Notes: generated by a model from the sequence alone, not told the origin. Shown: positions 54,012 through 63,557, counted from the first letter of the stretch. The stretch is DNA of 64,000 bases from Novosphingobium meiothermophilum (GCF_003171715.1 NZ_QGHL01000004.1:535487-599486), one strand, 5' to 3'. Translations and numbers: made by a program.

Positions 54012-54911
54012 TTGCTGTCACTAGTGTCAACGGCAACCGCGCTTGCCGTAACGTCCACTGCATCGGCAGCGGCATCTGGCCCGATTCGCTGGGTGGATCT
54101 GGGCGTTTCACCGATTGCGCTCGATCTCGGCTTCTTCGCTCTGAAGTGGTATTCACTGGCCTATCTGGCGGGGATCGTGCTGGGTTACTGGCATTTGTCC
54201 AGAATGTTGCGCGCACCCGGCGCCCCCATGGCCCAGCGCCACGCCGACGACCTGTTCTTCTACGCCACGCTGGGCATCATTCTGGGCGGACGACTGGGCT
54301 ATGCGGTGTTCTATGCCCCCGAACTGCTGACCGAGCCGCAGAACCTCGTGAAGCTGTGGGAGGGCGGCATGAGTTTCCACGGCGGCCTGATCGGGACGGT
54401 GGTGGCCATCGCCTGGGTCTCGTGGCGGGCGCGGCTCGATTTCGTGCGGGTGTGCGATTACATCGCGGTCTGCGTGCCCGCTGGCCTGCTTTTCGGGCGA
54501 CTGGCCAATTTCATGAACGGCGAGTTGTGGGGGCGCGAGGCAGGGTCGGGCGTTCCCTGGGCCATGATCTTCCCCGGCGGCGGCCCGGTCGCCCGCCATC
54601 CCAGCCAGCTTTATGAAGCCGCGCTCGAAGGGCTTGTCCTGCTCATCGTGCTGCTGTTCCTGTTCTGGAAAACCAAGGCCCGCTGGCGGCCGGGGCTGCT
54701 GGTGGGCACCTTCACCTTTGGCTATGCGCTGGCCCGCTTCACGGTGGAGTTCTACCGCGAACCAGACGCGCAGCTCCTCGATTTCGCCATGCGCACGGGG
54801 TTTTCCATGGGCCAGTGGCTGACCGTGCCGATGATGGCGGTGGGGCTGTTCTTCCTGCTGCGCGCCCTGCTGCGCAAGCCGCTCTCCGCGCAAGGATCAG
54901 CCGCCGCGTGA
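54012..54911 (+). CDS. lgt: Prolipoprotein diacylglyceryl transferase
   Basis: 299 residues from a TTG at 54012; AGGGAG lies about nine bases upstream and there is no ATG before the conserved region. Seven membrane helices. The Lgt signature GRLANFMNGELWGR, the preceding GGMSFHGGLIG and the C-terminal FYREPDAQ are present. It transfers diacylglycerol to the lipobox cysteine of prolipoproteins. Its stop overlaps the next start as GTGA. Confidence 0.92.
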   Translation: MLSLVSTATALAVTSTASAAASGPIRWVDLGVSPIALDLGFFALKWYSLAYLAGIVLGYWHLSRMLRAPGAPMAQRHADDLFFYATLGIILGGRLGYAVFYAPELLTEPQNLVKLWEGGMSFHGGLIGTVVAIAWVSWRARLDFVRVCDYIAVCVPAGLLFGRLANFMNGELWGREAGSGVPWAMIFPGGGPVARHPSQLYEAALEGLVLLIVLLFLFWKTKARWRPGLLVGTFTFGYALARFTVEFYREPDAQLLDFAMRTGFSMGQWLTVPMMAVGLFFLLRALLRKPLSAQGSAAA

Positions 54912-55969
54912 AGCCGCCGCTGCTCGATACCTTCCTCCGGCTGATCGCCAATACCGGCCCTATCAGCATTGCCCACTACATGGCGGAATCGAACGCCCAT
55001 TATTACGCCAGCCGCGATCCTTTCGGCGTGACCGGCGATTTCATCACCGCGCCTGAAATCAGCCAGATGTTCGGCGAACTGATCGGCCTGTGGATGGCTG
55101 ACATCTGGACCCGCGCCGGACGGGACGAGCGTGTGCATTACGTGGAACTGGGGCCGGGCCGAGGAACTCTCGCGCGGGACGCACTGCGCGCCGCAGGCCG
55201 CTACGGTCTCAATCCCCGGCCCCATTTTGTCGAAACCAGCACGGCACTGAAGGCGCTGCAACTGGAACGGCATCCCGATGCGGTCTGGCATGATGATCTC
55301 TCGACCCTGCCGACCGATGGCCCGATCCTGCTCGTGGCCAACGAGTTCCTCGATGCCCTGCCGGTGCGCCAGCTCGTCCGCACCGCACACGGCTGGCGCG
55401 AACGCATGGTGGGAATCCATCAGGGCAGGCTCGCCGCCGTTGCCGGAACCGCGCCAATGGAAGCCGCCGTGCCCGCCAGCCTTGCCACGGCGCCAGAAGG
55501 CGCCATCATCGAAACATCGCCTGCATCGGCAGCGGTCGTCAATGAAGTGGCGGGCAGACTGGCGCGGCAGGGCGGCGCGGCACTTTTCATCGACTATGGC
55601 CATGCCGAGCCGCGTCTCGGCTCAAGCCTTCAGGCCGTGCGCGCCCATCGCAAGGTCGATGTCTTTTCCAGTCCGGGCGAAGCAGACCTTACCGCGCATG
55701 TCGATTTTTCGGCGCTGGCGCCCATTGCCCGCGCCCGCGGTGCGCACTCGCTGGGGACGGTCGAGCAGGGACGCTGGCTGAAGGCACTGGGCATCGATGC
55801 GCGGGCAAGGGCACTGTGCGCACATGCACCCGATCAGGCCGCTGCCATCGCGGCGGCGCATGAACGCCTGACCGGCGAGGGACAGATGGGCGCCCTGTTC
55901 AAGGTCATGGGAATCGCCGGACCTGACTGGCCCGACGGCGCGGGTTTCGAGGGCATGTCCCGATCGTGA
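54908..55969 (+). CDS. MidA/NDUFAF7-type SAM-dependent methyltransferase
   Basis: 353 residues from a GTG at 54908 in the lgt stop (product begins M-KPPLLDTFLRLIANTG). Family blocks are GPISIAHYMAESNAHYYASRDPFGVTGDFITAPEISQMFGELIGLW, the SAM site VHYVELGPGRGTLARDALRA, LLVANEFLDALPVRQ, and ALFIDYGH. The mitochondrial homologue dimethylates an arginine of complex I; the bacterial target is not proven. Coupling to lgt is common in alphaproteobacteria. About 247 bases without a gene separate it from petA. Confidence 0.87.
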   Translation: MKPPLLDTFLRLIANTGPISIAHYMAESNAHYYASRDPFGVTGDFITAPEISQMFGELIGLWMADIWTRAGRDERVHYVELGPGRGTLARDALRAAGRYGLNPRPHFVETSTALKALQLERHPDAVWHDDLSTLPTDGPILLVANEFLDALPVRQLVRTAHGWRERMVGIHQGRLAAVAGTAPMEAAVPASLATAPEGAIIETSPASAAVVNEVAGRLARQGGAALFIDYGHAEPRLGSSLQAVRAHRKVDVFSSPGEADLTAHVDFSALAPIARARGAHSLGTVEQGRWLKALGIDARARALCAHAPDQAAAIAAAHERLTGEGQMGALFKVMGIAGPDWPDGAGFEGMSRS

Positions 55970-56216
55970 CGATCTGCGCCACCGGGGCTGAAAGAGGCGC
56001 AAACAAGGGGTGTTTCCCACACCAAAATGCCTGTTGGCAAAGCCGTGGCTTTGCGTCTATCAGGCGCGCCGAGTGGGGGCTGGTGCCGCGCAGGCGCGCG
56101 TGTCTGGCTCCGGGGTGATGCAAGGACCGGCTGATACGATCCTTTGCATTACCGAAAAAGGGCAAGTCGGACCGCGCGCGATCCGCGTGTGCGGCGGCAT
56201 CAGGCAGGGAATATCA

Positions 56217-56780
56217 ATGGCTGATCAGGCGAGCATCAACACTCCGGACATGACCGGAGAGGGCGTGCGCCGACGCGATTTCATCAATATCGCGGCGGTG
56301 AGTTTTGCGGGCGTGGGCGGCCTTGCTGTCCTGGTCCCGCTGGTGAGTCAAATGGCGCCATCGGCAGACGTGCTGGCGCAGAGCTCGACCGAAATCGACA
56401 TCTCGGCCATCCAGCCGGGCCAGGCGATCAAGGCAGTGTTCCGCAAGCAGCCGGTGTTCATCCGCAACCTGACGCCGGAAGAAATCGCCTCGGCCGAAAA
56501 GGTCGATGTTGCCTCGCTGCGCGATCCGCAGACGCTGGAAGAGCGGACCAAGGCCGGCAAGACCAACTGGCTCATCACCATGGGCGTGTGCACCCACCTC
56601 GGCTGTGTGCCGCTGGGCGCGGGCGAAGGCGAAGTGAAGGGCGAGTTCGGCGGATATTTCTGCCCCTGCCACGGTTCGCACTATGATACCGCCGCCCGCA
56701 TCCGCAAGGGTCCGGCACCCAAGAACCTTGAGGTGCCCGAATATGCATTCATTTCCGACACTGTCGTGAAGATCGGCTGA
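56217..56780 (+). CDS. petA: Rieske iron-sulfur subunit of cytochrome bc1
   Basis: 187 residues, starting at 56217 ([20 protein letters not shown]). A Tat-like anchor [25 protein letters not shown] is followed by the Rieske domain with CTHLGC (Cys125, His127, Cys130) and CPCHGS (Cys149, Cys151, His152). Cys125, His127, Cys149 and His152 hold the 2Fe-2S cluster, and the other two cysteines form the disulfide. It oxidises ubiquinol at the outer face of the membrane. First gene of the bc1 operon, 11 bases before petB. Confidence 0.96.
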   Translation: MADQASINTPDMTGEGVRRRDFINIAAVSFAGVGGLAVLVPLVSQMAPSADVLAQSSTEIDISAIQPGQAIKAVFRKQPVFIRNLTPEEIASAEKVDVASLRDPQTLEERTKAGKTNWLITMGVCTHLGCVPLGAGEGEVKGEFGGYFCPCHGSHYDTAARIRKGPAPKNLEVPEYAFISDTVVKIG

Positions 56781-56791
56781 GGACAGGAAAC

Positions 56792-58084
56792 ATGAGCTTT
56801 GCCTGGGCAAACGAATACAAGCCGTCGAACGGCCTGATGCAGTGGCTTGACGAGAAGCTGCCCCTGCCCCGTTTCGTCTACAATGCCGTGGGTGCCGGCT
56901 ATCCGGTTCCCCGCAATCTGAACTACATGTGGAACTTCGGCGTGCTCGCCGGGTTCTGCCTCGTGCTCCAGATCGTCACCGGCGTCATCCTGGCCATGCA
57001 CTATGCGCCCAATGCTCTGGTGGCCTTCGATTCGACCGAGCATATCATGCGCGACGTGAACTGGGGCTGGATGCTGCGCTATGCGCATGCCAACGGCGCT
57101 TCGGCCTTCTTCGTGGTCGTCTATCTCCACATCTTCCGCGGCTTCTTCTACTCCTCGTACAAGGCGCCACGCGAAATGATCTGGCTGCTGGGCGTGGTCA
57201 TCTTCCTGCTGATGATGGCAACCGCCTTCATGGGCTATGTGCTGCCCTGGGGCCAGATGTCGTTCTGGGGTGCCAAGGTCATCACCGGCCTGTTCGGCGC
57301 GATCCCGGTTGTGGGCGAACCGCTTCAGGTGTGGCTGCTGGGCGGCTTCGCGCCCGATAACGCCGCGCTGAACCGCTTCTTCAGCCTGCACTTCCTCCTG
57401 CCCTTCGTGATTGCGGGTGTCATCATCCTGCACATCTGGGCGCTTCACATTCCCGGCTCGTCGAACCCGACCGGCGTGGAAGTGAAGCAGGAATCAGACA
57501 CGGTTCCGTTCCATCCCTACTACACCGCAAAGGACGGTTTCGGCCTCGGCGTGTTCCTGCTGATCTATTGCGCGGTGCTGTTCTTTGCGCCCAACGCGCT
57601 GGGTCATCCGGACAATTACATCCCGGCCAACCCGCTTTCGACGCCTGCGCACATCGTTCCGGAATGGTATTTCTGGCCGTTCTACGCGATCCTGCGCGCC
57701 TTCACGTATGACTTCTTCTTCATCCCCGCCAAGCTGATGGGCGTGCTGGCCATGTTCGGCGCGATCCTGGTGTGGTTCTTCCTGCCCTGGCTGGATACCT
57801 CGCCGGTGCGTTCGGGCCACTACCGTCCGCTGTTCCGCAAGTTCTTCTGGTTCGGTCTGATCCCTGCGATGGCCGTGCTGTTCTACTGCGGCGGCGCGCC
57901 GGCTCAGGAGCCCTACGTGATGCTGAGCCAGCTTGCCTCGCTCTATTACTTCGCGCACTTCCTCATCATCCTGCCGATCGTCTCGTCGATCGAGAAGCCG
58001 GAACCGCTTCCGTTCTCGATCACCGAAGCCGTCCTCGGCAAGGACGAGAGCGCCGTGCTCAACGCCAACCCTGCAGCTGCCTGA
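56792..58084 (+). CDS. petB: Cytochrome b subunit of bc1
   Basis: 430 residues with GGACAGGAAAC upstream. Eight transmembrane helices. Haem ligands lie in [20 protein letters not shown] and [17 protein letters not shown]. The quinol-oxidation motif is [15 protein letters not shown]. It is not fused to cytochrome c1. It transfers electrons from ubiquinol across the membrane and contributes to proton translocation. It is followed by petC after 32 bases. Confidence 0.96.
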   Translation: MSFAWANEYKPSNGLMQWLDEKLPLPRFVYNAVGAGYPVPRNLNYMWNFGVLAGFCLVLQIVTGVILAMHYAPNALVAFDSTEHIMRDVNWGWMLRYAHANGASAFFVVVYLHIFRGFFYSSYKAPREMIWLLGVVIFLLMMATAFMGYVLPWGQMSFWGAKVITGLFGAIPVVGEPLQVWLLGGFAPDNAALNRFFSLHFLLPFVIAGVIILHIWALHIPGSSNPTGVEVKQESDTVPFHPYYTAKDGFGLGVFLLIYCAVLFFAPNALGHPDNYIPANPLSTPAHIVPEWYFWPFYAILRAFTYDFFFIPAKLMGVLAMFGAILVWFFLPWLDTSPVRSGHYRPLFRKFFWFGLIPAMAVLFYCGGAPAQEPYVMLSQLASLYYFAHFLIILPIVSSIEKPEPLPFSITEAVLGKDESAVLNANPAAA

Positions 58085-58116
58085 CAGCCACGAAGCGTAA
58101 GAGAAAGAGAACCCTC

Positions 58117-58938
58117 ATGGTCCGTCTTTTTGGCCCCCTTGTCGGCCTTTTCTTCGCCGTCGCGCTGCTCTGGTCGTTCGGCAACGGCGCCTACACCGCG
58201 ATCAAGGAACCTGCCCCGGCGACCGCCGAGCACGAATTTCACCTCCACCCCAAGGACGTGAAGTTCGCCAGCGACGGTCCCTTCGGCAAGTTCGACAAGC
58301 AGCAGCTCCAGCGCGGCTTCCAGGTCTACAAGGAAGTCTGCTCCACCTGCCACTCGATGCGCCACGTGGCCTTCCGCGATCTTGCCGAGCTTGGCTATTC
58401 AGAGGCCGAAGTGAAGGCCATTGCCAAGCAGTGGGGCACCAAGCAGCCGACCTTCGACGAGAAGACCGGCGAGCGCGGCGAGCGTGACAACATCCCGTCC
58501 GACTACATCCCGGTCGTCTATTACGCCGGTCAGGGTGTGCCGCCGGATCTCTCGCTCATCACCAAGGCGCGCCACAACGGCGGTGCCTATGTCTATTCGC
58601 TGCTGACCGGCTATCAGGAGCAGCCCGCCGAACTTCTGAAGAAGTTCCCGGACGCCAAGACTCCCGACGGCCTCTACTACAACCCCTACTTCGCCAACCT
58701 GAACCTTGCCATGCCGCAGCCCATCGCCAGCGACGATCAGGTCGCCTATGCCGATGGCACCAAGGCAACGGTGGATCAGATGTCGAAGGACGTGGCTGCG
58801 TTCCTCATCTGGGCGGCAGAGCCCAAGCAGGACAAGCGCAAGCAGACCGGCTGGGCCGTGCTGGGCTTCCTCCTGGCGGCAACCGTTCTGGCCTATCTTG
58901 CCAAGAAGAATGTCTGGGCCGACAAGAAGGCTGCCTGA
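58117..58938 (+). CDS. petC: Cytochrome c1 subunit of bc1
   Basis: 273 residues. An N-terminal signal/anchor (LFGPLVGLFFAVALLWSFG) precedes the haem-binding CSTCH (Cys75, Cys78, His79). The axial methionine is in NPYFANLNLAMPQPI. A C-terminal membrane helix (WAVLGFLLAATVLAYLA) ends in KKNVWADKKAA. It passes electrons from the Rieske cluster to a soluble or membrane-bound cytochrome c. Last gene of petABC, followed by a terminator 30 bases later. Confidence 0.95.
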   Translation: MVRLFGPLVGLFFAVALLWSFGNGAYTAIKEPAPATAEHEFHLHPKDVKFASDGPFGKFDKQQLQRGFQVYKEVCSTCHSMRHVAFRDLAELGYSEAEVKAIAKQWGTKQPTFDEKTGERGERDNIPSDYIPVVYYAGQGVPPDLSLITKARHNGGAYVYSLLTGYQEQPAELLKKFPDAKTPDGLYYNPYFANLNLAMPQPIASDDQVAYADGTKATVDQMSKDVAAFLIWAAEPKQDKRKQTGWAVLGFLLAATVLAYLAKKNVWADKKAA

Positions 58939-58968
58939 GGCATCTTTCGCCAGAATGGCAAAACGAAC

Positions 58969-58996
58969 AAAGGCCACCGGAAACGGTGGCCTTTTT
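58969..58996 (+). terminator. Intrinsic terminator of petABC
   Basis: AAAGGCCACCG-GAAA-CGGTGGCC with five T after it, a near-perfect stem with a GNRA-type loop. It lies 30 bases after the petC stop and 28 bases before the apt start, so apt needs its own promoter, probably overlapping petC. Confidence 0.92.
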
Positions 58997-59024
58997 CGCA
59001 TCCGGCGATAGCATCCCATCTGCC

Positions 59025-59561
59025 ATGACGCCCGATGATCTCAAGCAGCTTGTCCGCACCGTGCCGGACTTTCCCGCCCCCGGCATCCTTTTCCGCGATA
59101 TCACCACGCTGATCGCGCACGGTGAAGGGCTTGCCGCCACGATCGGCCATCTGGCCGACAGAGCGAGCGGTGCGGGCGCACAGGCCATTGCGGGCATGGA
59201 GGCGCGCGGATTCATTTTCGGTGCGGCAGTGGCAGCCCGGATGGGGCTTGGCTTCATCCCGGTGCGCAAACCGGGCAAATTGCCCGTGCCGACCTTGGGC
59301 ATCGACTATGCACTGGAATACGGACGCGACCGGCTGGAGATCGACCCGTCCGCCCTTCATCCCGGCCAGCGCATCGTGATCGTCGATGACCTGATTGCAA
59401 CGGGCGGGACGGCGCTTGCCGCAACAGAACTCCTGCGCAGCGCAGGGGCCAGCGTGACTCATGCGCTGTTCGTGATTGATCTGCCCGACCTGCATGGTGC
59501 GGCGCGCCTGCGTGATGCAGGTCTTGCGGTCGATTCGCTTATGGATTTTCCGGGGCACTGA
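59025..59561 (+). CDS. apt: Adenine phosphoribosyltransferase
   Basis: 178 residues, starting at 59025 (MTPDDLKQLVRTVPDFPAPG); a longer frame would start inside the petC terminator. Apt pattern: PAPGILFRDITTLI, GMEARGFIFGAAVAARMGLGFIPVRKPGKLP and the PRPP loop VIVDDLIATGGT (118-129). It salvages adenine to AMP. It is convergent with the acyl-CoA ligase. Confidence 0.95.
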   Translation: MTPDDLKQLVRTVPDFPAPGILFRDITTLIAHGEGLAATIGHLADRASGAGAQAIAGMEARGFIFGAAVAARMGLGFIPVRKPGKLPVPTLGIDYALEYGRDRLEIDPSALHPGQRIVIVDDLIATGGTALAATELLRSAGASVTHALFVIDLPDLHGAARLRDAGLAVDSLMDFPGH

Positions 59562-59619
59562 CGCACTCAGGACCGACCCGACCGGTCGCCGCCGGTTCAG
59601 TGCGTCCCGGCGGACTTGG

Positions 59620-61755
59620 TCAATCCACCAGCATCAGCGCATCCAGCGCCACAACGCCTTCGCCCATGGGGTGAAGGATCACGGGGTTGAGGTCAATCTC
59701 ACGGATCGAAGGTTCGGCGCGCAGGACCTGTCCGACCTTGACGATCAACGCGGCAAGCGCCGGAACATCGAGCGCGGGCGCGCCGCGATAGCCGGTGAGC
59801 AAAGCGGCGCTTTTCAGCTTCAACAGTTCCGCCTCTACCGCCGCCTGCGTGAGGTCAGCCGTCAGCAGCCGCACATCCTGAAGGACTTCGGCCGTCACGC
59901 CGCCAAAGCCTGCGAGCACCACCGGCCCCCATTCGGGATCGTTTTTGGCGCCGACGATCATCTCCATACCGCGCTTTCCCATCGCCTCGATCAGCACGCC
60001 GTCGAGCCGGATGGAGGCAGAATAGGCCGCAACGCTCTCGTGAATGCGCACCCATGCGGCACGCACGGCCTCGGCATCGGCAAGGTTCAGGATCACCCCG
60101 CCCGCATCGCTTTTGTGACCGAGGGCAGCAGCCTGCGCCTTCATCGCCACCGGGTAGCCCACGGCATCGGCCGCCGCGACCGCAGCATCCGCGCTGGCAG
60201 CGAATCGGCCCTTGGGGAAGTTCACGCCAAGCGGCCCCAGCAGATCCTTCGCCCGGTATTCGGGAATAACCCCGTGCACCTGCGCCAGTCCCGGCAGGGG
60301 CGTGGGTAGCAGATCATTGGCGGAAAGATCCTGTGCCGCCCAGTGTGTCAGCCGCGTGATGGCGCGCAATGCGCGTTCGGTCGTGGGGAACCACGGCACG
60401 CCTGCCGCCCGCAGGGCAGCGATGCGTTCAGCCGGAACATCGGCGCCTTCATCAAGCCCGGCGAAGATCACCGGCTTGGGCAATGTTTTCCCTTCCACTG
60501 CGGCAAGGATGGCCGGGAACTTGATCGCGCAAGTGATCGGCTCTGCCTGAATGATCCCGGCCAGCACGGTGCCCACGCGGTCATCCCCCAGCAGGGCTTC
60601 GATGCAGCGGGTATAGATCGCAGGCTCGGACAGGCCCTGCGCGGTAATGTCGAGCGGATTGGAAACCGGCACGAACGGCGGCAAGGCCGCGCGCAGCAGC
60701 GGCGAATCGGCATCACGCAGATCGGCCAGCGGCAGATCCAGTTCCTCCGCCAGATCCAGCGTCAACGCCTTGAAAGCGCCCGATTCGCCCAGAACCGCAG
60801 TCCTGCCCGACGGCAGCACCGGACAGCGCACCGCGATTTCCGCGATGTCGCCCAGTTCTTCCAGCGTCTCGGCAAAGATGACACCCGCACGCGCCACCAT
60901 CGCGCGCATGAGCTTGTAATCGCCCGCCATGGCACCGGTATGCGTTGCCGCCGATTCGCGTGCCGCACTCGACTTGCCGGGATGCAGCAGCACGACGGGC
61001 TTGCCCGCCGCGCGGGCACGGCGCGCCGCAGCCAGAAATGCCTGCGGCTTGCGGAACTGCTCCACGATCATCGCTATGACGTGGGTATCGTCCTGATCAA
61101 CCAGCCAGTCGACATAGTCTTCCACGCCGCTCGCCGCCTCGTTTCCGGTGGAGACGGAATAGGAGACGCCGCAATCTCGGCTGAGCAGCATGGTGCCGAG
61201 GACGGCTGCCATTGCGCCCGATTGCGAGACGATGCCGATGGCGCGCCGGTCGCCCGGCGGCACGGCATTCGTTTCCACAAAGGTCAGCGGAATGCGATCG
61301 ACATAGTTCACAAGGCCCAGACAGTTCGGCCCTTCGACCACCATGCCCGCTTCCTGCGCGATGCGGGCGATTTCGCGCTGTTCGGCAAGGCCATCCTCGC
61401 CGCCTTCTGCAAACCCGGCCGAGAAGATCACCACGCCGCCGCACTTGCGCGCTGCCAGCCCCTTTACCGCATCAAGCACGCCGCCGCGCGGGATAGCCAG
61501 AACCGCCACGTCCACCCCTTCGGGCAGGTCATCGACCGAGGCATGGCACCGCCGCCCCATGATCTCGTCGCGCTTCGGATTGACCGGATAAACCGCGCCG
61601 GCATAGCCGTTGCGATCAAGATTGGTGAGGATCGTGGCCCCCAAAGCGCCGGGTTTGTCCGATGCGCCAACCACGGCGACCGATTGCGGGCGCAGGAACC
61701 GGTCGAGCGCGGTGTGGGCCAGAGTGGATTGCGGCAGACTCGTTTCAACGGCCAT
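59620..61755 (-). CDS. NDP-forming acyl-CoA ligase (acetate-CoA ligase family)
   Basis: 711 residues with GGAGGAT before the start. Three parts are fused: CoA-binding domain (SVAVVGASDKPGALGATILTN, about 20-140), succinyl-CoA-ligase-like domain (GIVSQSGAMAAVLG; SVSTGNEAASGVEDYVDWLVDQ; THTGAMAGDYKLMRAMVARAG with the phosphohistidine region), and a C-terminal ATP-grasp domain (GYPVAMKAQAAALGHKSDAGGVILNL). Such enzymes make acyl-CoA with ADP release; in sphingomonads some members act on hydroxycinnamates. Substrate not readable here. It lies 65 bases after the FAH-family gene. Confidence 0.85.
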   Translation of the reverse strand: MAVETSLPQSTLAHTALDRFLRPQSVAVVGASDKPGALGATILTNLDRNGYAGAVYPVNPKRDEIMGRRCHASVDDLPEGVDVAVLAIPRGGVLDAVKGLAARKCGGVVIFSAGFAEGGEDGLAEQREIARIAQEAGMVVEGPNCLGLVNYVDRIPLTFVETNAVPPGDRRAIGIVSQSGAMAAVLGTMLLSRDCGVSYSVSTGNEAASGVEDYVDWLVDQDDTHVIAMIVEQFRKPQAFLAAARRARAAGKPVVLLHPGKSSAARESAATHTGAMAGDYKLMRAMVARAGVIFAETLEELGDIAEIAVRCPVLPSGRTAVLGESGAFKALTLDLAEELDLPLADLRDADSPLLRAALPPFVPVSNPLDITAQGLSEPAIYTRCIEALLGDDRVGTVLAGIIQAEPITCAIKFPAILAAVEGKTLPKPVIFAGLDEGADVPAERIAALRAAGVPWFPTTERALRAITRLTHWAAQDLSANDLLPTPLPGLAQVHGVIPEYRAKDLLGPLGVNFPKGRFAASADAAVAAADAVGYPVAMKAQAAALGHKSDAGGVILNLADAEAVRAAWVRIHESVAAYSASIRLDGVLIEAMGKRGMEMIVGAKNDPEWGPVVLAGFGGVTAEVLQDVRLLTADLTQAAVEAELLKLKSAALLTGYRGAPALDVPALAALIVKVGQVLRAEPSIREIDLNPVILHPMGEGVVALDALMLVD

Positions 61756-61781
61756 GAGATCCTCCGATTTCGCTATGCGCT

Positions 61782-61792
61782 ATAACAATTAT
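61782..61792. promoter_or_regulatory. Palindrome upstream of the acyl-CoA ligase
   Basis: ATAA-CAA-TTAT lies 27 bases before the ligase start, in the AT-rich part of a GC-rich spacer, and overlaps a possible -10 (TATAGC on the minus strand). Size and position fit a MarR-type operator, but no regulator gene is near. Confidence 0.35.
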
Positions 61793-61820
61793 CGAAAGAT
61801 CGGCAAGCCCGGATGCCCTT

Positions 61821-62765
61821 TCAGGCGCGCACCACCCGTTGGTTCAGGACACCAAACGGTGCCCTCCCCTTCGCATCGACGGCTTCCATCCGCACGGTAT
61901 CGCCAAATGCCATGAAGGCGGTCTTCGCCTCGCCCTCGTCCAGCACTTCGATGCCCCGCCGCTCGGCAATGCAGGATGAACCGATCTCGCGGAAGTTCGC
62001 ATTGGATACGGTGCCCGAACCGATCACCGTTCCCGCAACCAGATCGCGCGTGCGGGCGGCATGGGCGACCAGCTCATGGAAGCCATAGCCCATTGCCCGG
62101 CCATTGGCCGCGCCAAACCGCTTGCCGTTCCAGTCGACCAGCAGATCGAGGCAAACCCGGCCGTCAGCCCAGGCGTCGCCCAGTTCATCGGGCGTCACCG
62201 CAAAAGGCGCCATCGCACTTGCAGGCTTTGCCCCTACCCAGCCGAACCCGGTTTTCATCTCCGGCCCGGCAAGCGCGCGCAGCGACCAGTCGTTGATCTG
62301 TACGATCAACCTGATGTGCGCCAAGGCATCGGCCGCGCTCGTGCCCATCGGCACGGCATCGACGATCACGCCGAACTCGCCTTCGAAATCGATCCCCAGA
62401 TCCTCAGACGGGAACCGTGCATCAGCAAGCGGGGCAAGAAAGGTGTCCGACATGCCCTGATACATCAGGGGAAAATCAACCTTCGGCTTGGCAATGCCGA
62501 TCACCGCATCCATCAGGTCGCCGTGGCTCTGGAATGCAGAGCCATCCAGCCATTGCCATGCACGCGGAAGCGGCGCGAGAACTTGCGCAGGGTCAAGCGG
62601 TTCGGGAAAGTGATCGATGGCGGCAAGCGCGGGCGCGGCGGTCTCCCACTGCTCGATGGCCTGCTGGAGCGTTGCGAAGGGAGCGCCTGCGCATGTGGCC
62701 CCATCGGGGGCCACCACCACCAGACGCCCGTCACGCGAACCATCGTTCAATGTTGCCAGCCGCAT
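61821..62765 (-). CDS. Fumarylacetoacetate hydrolase family protein
   Basis: 314 residues, starting at 62765 (MRLATLNDGSRDGRLVVVAP). An N-terminal FAH-N-like domain is followed by the catalytic fold: GIDFEGEFGVIVDAVPMGTSAADALAHIRLIVQINDWS (metal Glu/Asp), MAPFAVTPDELGDAW, and LVAGTVIGSGTVSN. Members cleave C-C bonds in tyrosine breakdown or act on related diketo acids. Without a maleylacetoacetate isomerase nearby the exact reaction stays open. It precedes the acyl-CoA ligase and may share its transcript. Confidence 0.87.
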   Translation of the reverse strand: MRLATLNDGSRDGRLVVVAPDGATCAGAPFATLQQAIEQWETAAPALAAIDHFPEPLDPAQVLAPLPRAWQWLDGSAFQSHGDLMDAVIGIAKPKVDFPLMYQGMSDTFLAPLADARFPSEDLGIDFEGEFGVIVDAVPMGTSAADALAHIRLIVQINDWSLRALAGPEMKTGFGWVGAKPASAMAPFAVTPDELGDAWADGRVCLDLLVDWNGKRFGAANGRAMGYGFHELVAHAARTRDLVAGTVIGSGTVSNANFREIGSSCIAERRGIEVLDEGEAKTAFMAFGDTVRMEAVDAKGRAPFGVLNQRVVRA

Positions 62766-62855
62766 TTGTTTCTCCCATCCGTTTGCCGCGCATTGCGTCT
62801 GCGCGGCTTAGCCTTGCCTGAACCCTGCGGCAAAGAACTGGTTTTGATTGGCAGG

Positions 62856-62872
62856 CATTCATTCTATGAATG
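62856..62872. promoter_or_regulatory. Perfect palindrome upstream of the FAH-family gene
   Basis: CATTCAT-TCT-ATGAATG has two seven-base arms. It lies about 90 bases before the FAH-family start and six bases past the DUF2218 stop, in the only AT-rich stretch of this spacer. Likely an operator for a dimeric repressor; it has no T-run to act as a terminator. Confidence 0.5.
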
Positions 62873-62877
62873 AAAAC

Positions 62878-63168
62878 TCAGTCGAGGGTGTGCCAGTCAA
62901 AGCGCAGCTCCCCTTCGCGATGGGCAAAGCGATTGAGATGGTCGGCCACGACCTGCTGCATCCGCGCCAGATCGCCTTCGCCCTCGATCCGGCAAGTCAG
63001 TTCGAGCGCCTCTCCCGTGGCTTTCAGGTCTAGCGGGCCAAACGGCAATGCGACCCGGCCACTGGCGGAATCAAACTCGACCGCAAACTTGTGTCCCCAA
63101 TGCTTGCACAACTGCTGGAGATAGCGGCTGGCATGAGCAGTGGGCACGATCGCACGACTGGAAGGCAT
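62878..63168 (-). CDS. DUF2218 domain protein
   Basis: 96 residues. Family pattern: ASRYLQQLCKHWGHKFAVEFD, GRVALPFGPLDLKATGEALELTCR, and MQQVVADHLNRFAHREGELRFDWH. DUF2218 proteins are small, soluble and often found beside iron-uptake or regulator genes; their function is unknown. The upstream region has two direct repeats around an AT palindrome, and GAAAGG precedes the start. Confidence 0.85.
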   Translation of the reverse strand: MPSSRAIVPTAHASRYLQQLCKHWGHKFAVEFDSASGRVALPFGPLDLKATGEALELTCRIEGEGDLARMQQVVADHLNRFAHREGELRFDWHTLD

Positions 63169-63190
63169 TGGAACCCTTTCGAGATATTTC

Positions 63191-63219
63191 TATTGCATCT
63201 ACGATATATCTTATTGCAT
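63191..63219. promoter_or_regulatory. Direct repeats and palindrome upstream of the DUF2218 gene
   Basis: TATTGCAT occurs at 63191-63198 and 63212-63219, exactly 21 bases apart (two helical turns), with GATATATC at 63203-63210 between them. This is a strong arrangement for a dimeric or tetrameric repressor, for example of the PadR type, overlapping the DUF2218 promoter. The regulator itself is not in the window. Confidence 0.5.
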
Positions 63220-63329
63220 GAGTGTCAACAGGCATGCATCCGGTGTTGAAACTGCAAGGTTGACGAAGCAGCCTATCGCGTGGCAAGCGCACGGCACCAC
63301 GCGAATGGGGCAAACGCCCCGCGGCGCAA

Positions 63330-63403
63330 GCGGGTATAGCTTAGTGGTAAAGCCCTAGCCTTCCAAGCTAGTTATGCGGGTTCGATTCCCGCTACCCGCT
63401 CCA
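63330..63403 (+). tRNA. tRNA-Gly, anticodon TCC
   Basis: 74 bases with encoded CCA. Acceptor GCGGGTA pairs with TACCCGC; D arm TAGCTTAGTGGTAAAGC; anticodon stem CTAGC/GCTAG around CTTCCAA, so the anticodon is TCC, reading GGA. The T arm is GCGGG-TTCGATT-CCCGC. An integrase remnant begins 196 bases downstream, making the 3' end the probable attachment site of an island. Confidence 0.95.
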
Positions 63404-63557
63404 CATGGCCGTCCACCGGCATCCACCGAGATCGTTGTAACGCGCAGAAATCCGGGATATTTTCCGCCTTACCAGGCCGCTCGGTGCCACTCATATCTGC
63501 CTTAATCCGGACCTTTTGGGGCCTTGGCAGTGACAGAGCCCCTGGCGCCGTTGTGAG

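Noticed and set aside
55970..56216. Possible small gene between the MidA-type methyltransferase and petA
   Set aside because: An in-frame extension of petA exists but lacks family similarity and would place residues before the Tat-like anchor; GGGA precedes the ATG at 56217. No other convincing frame is seen.
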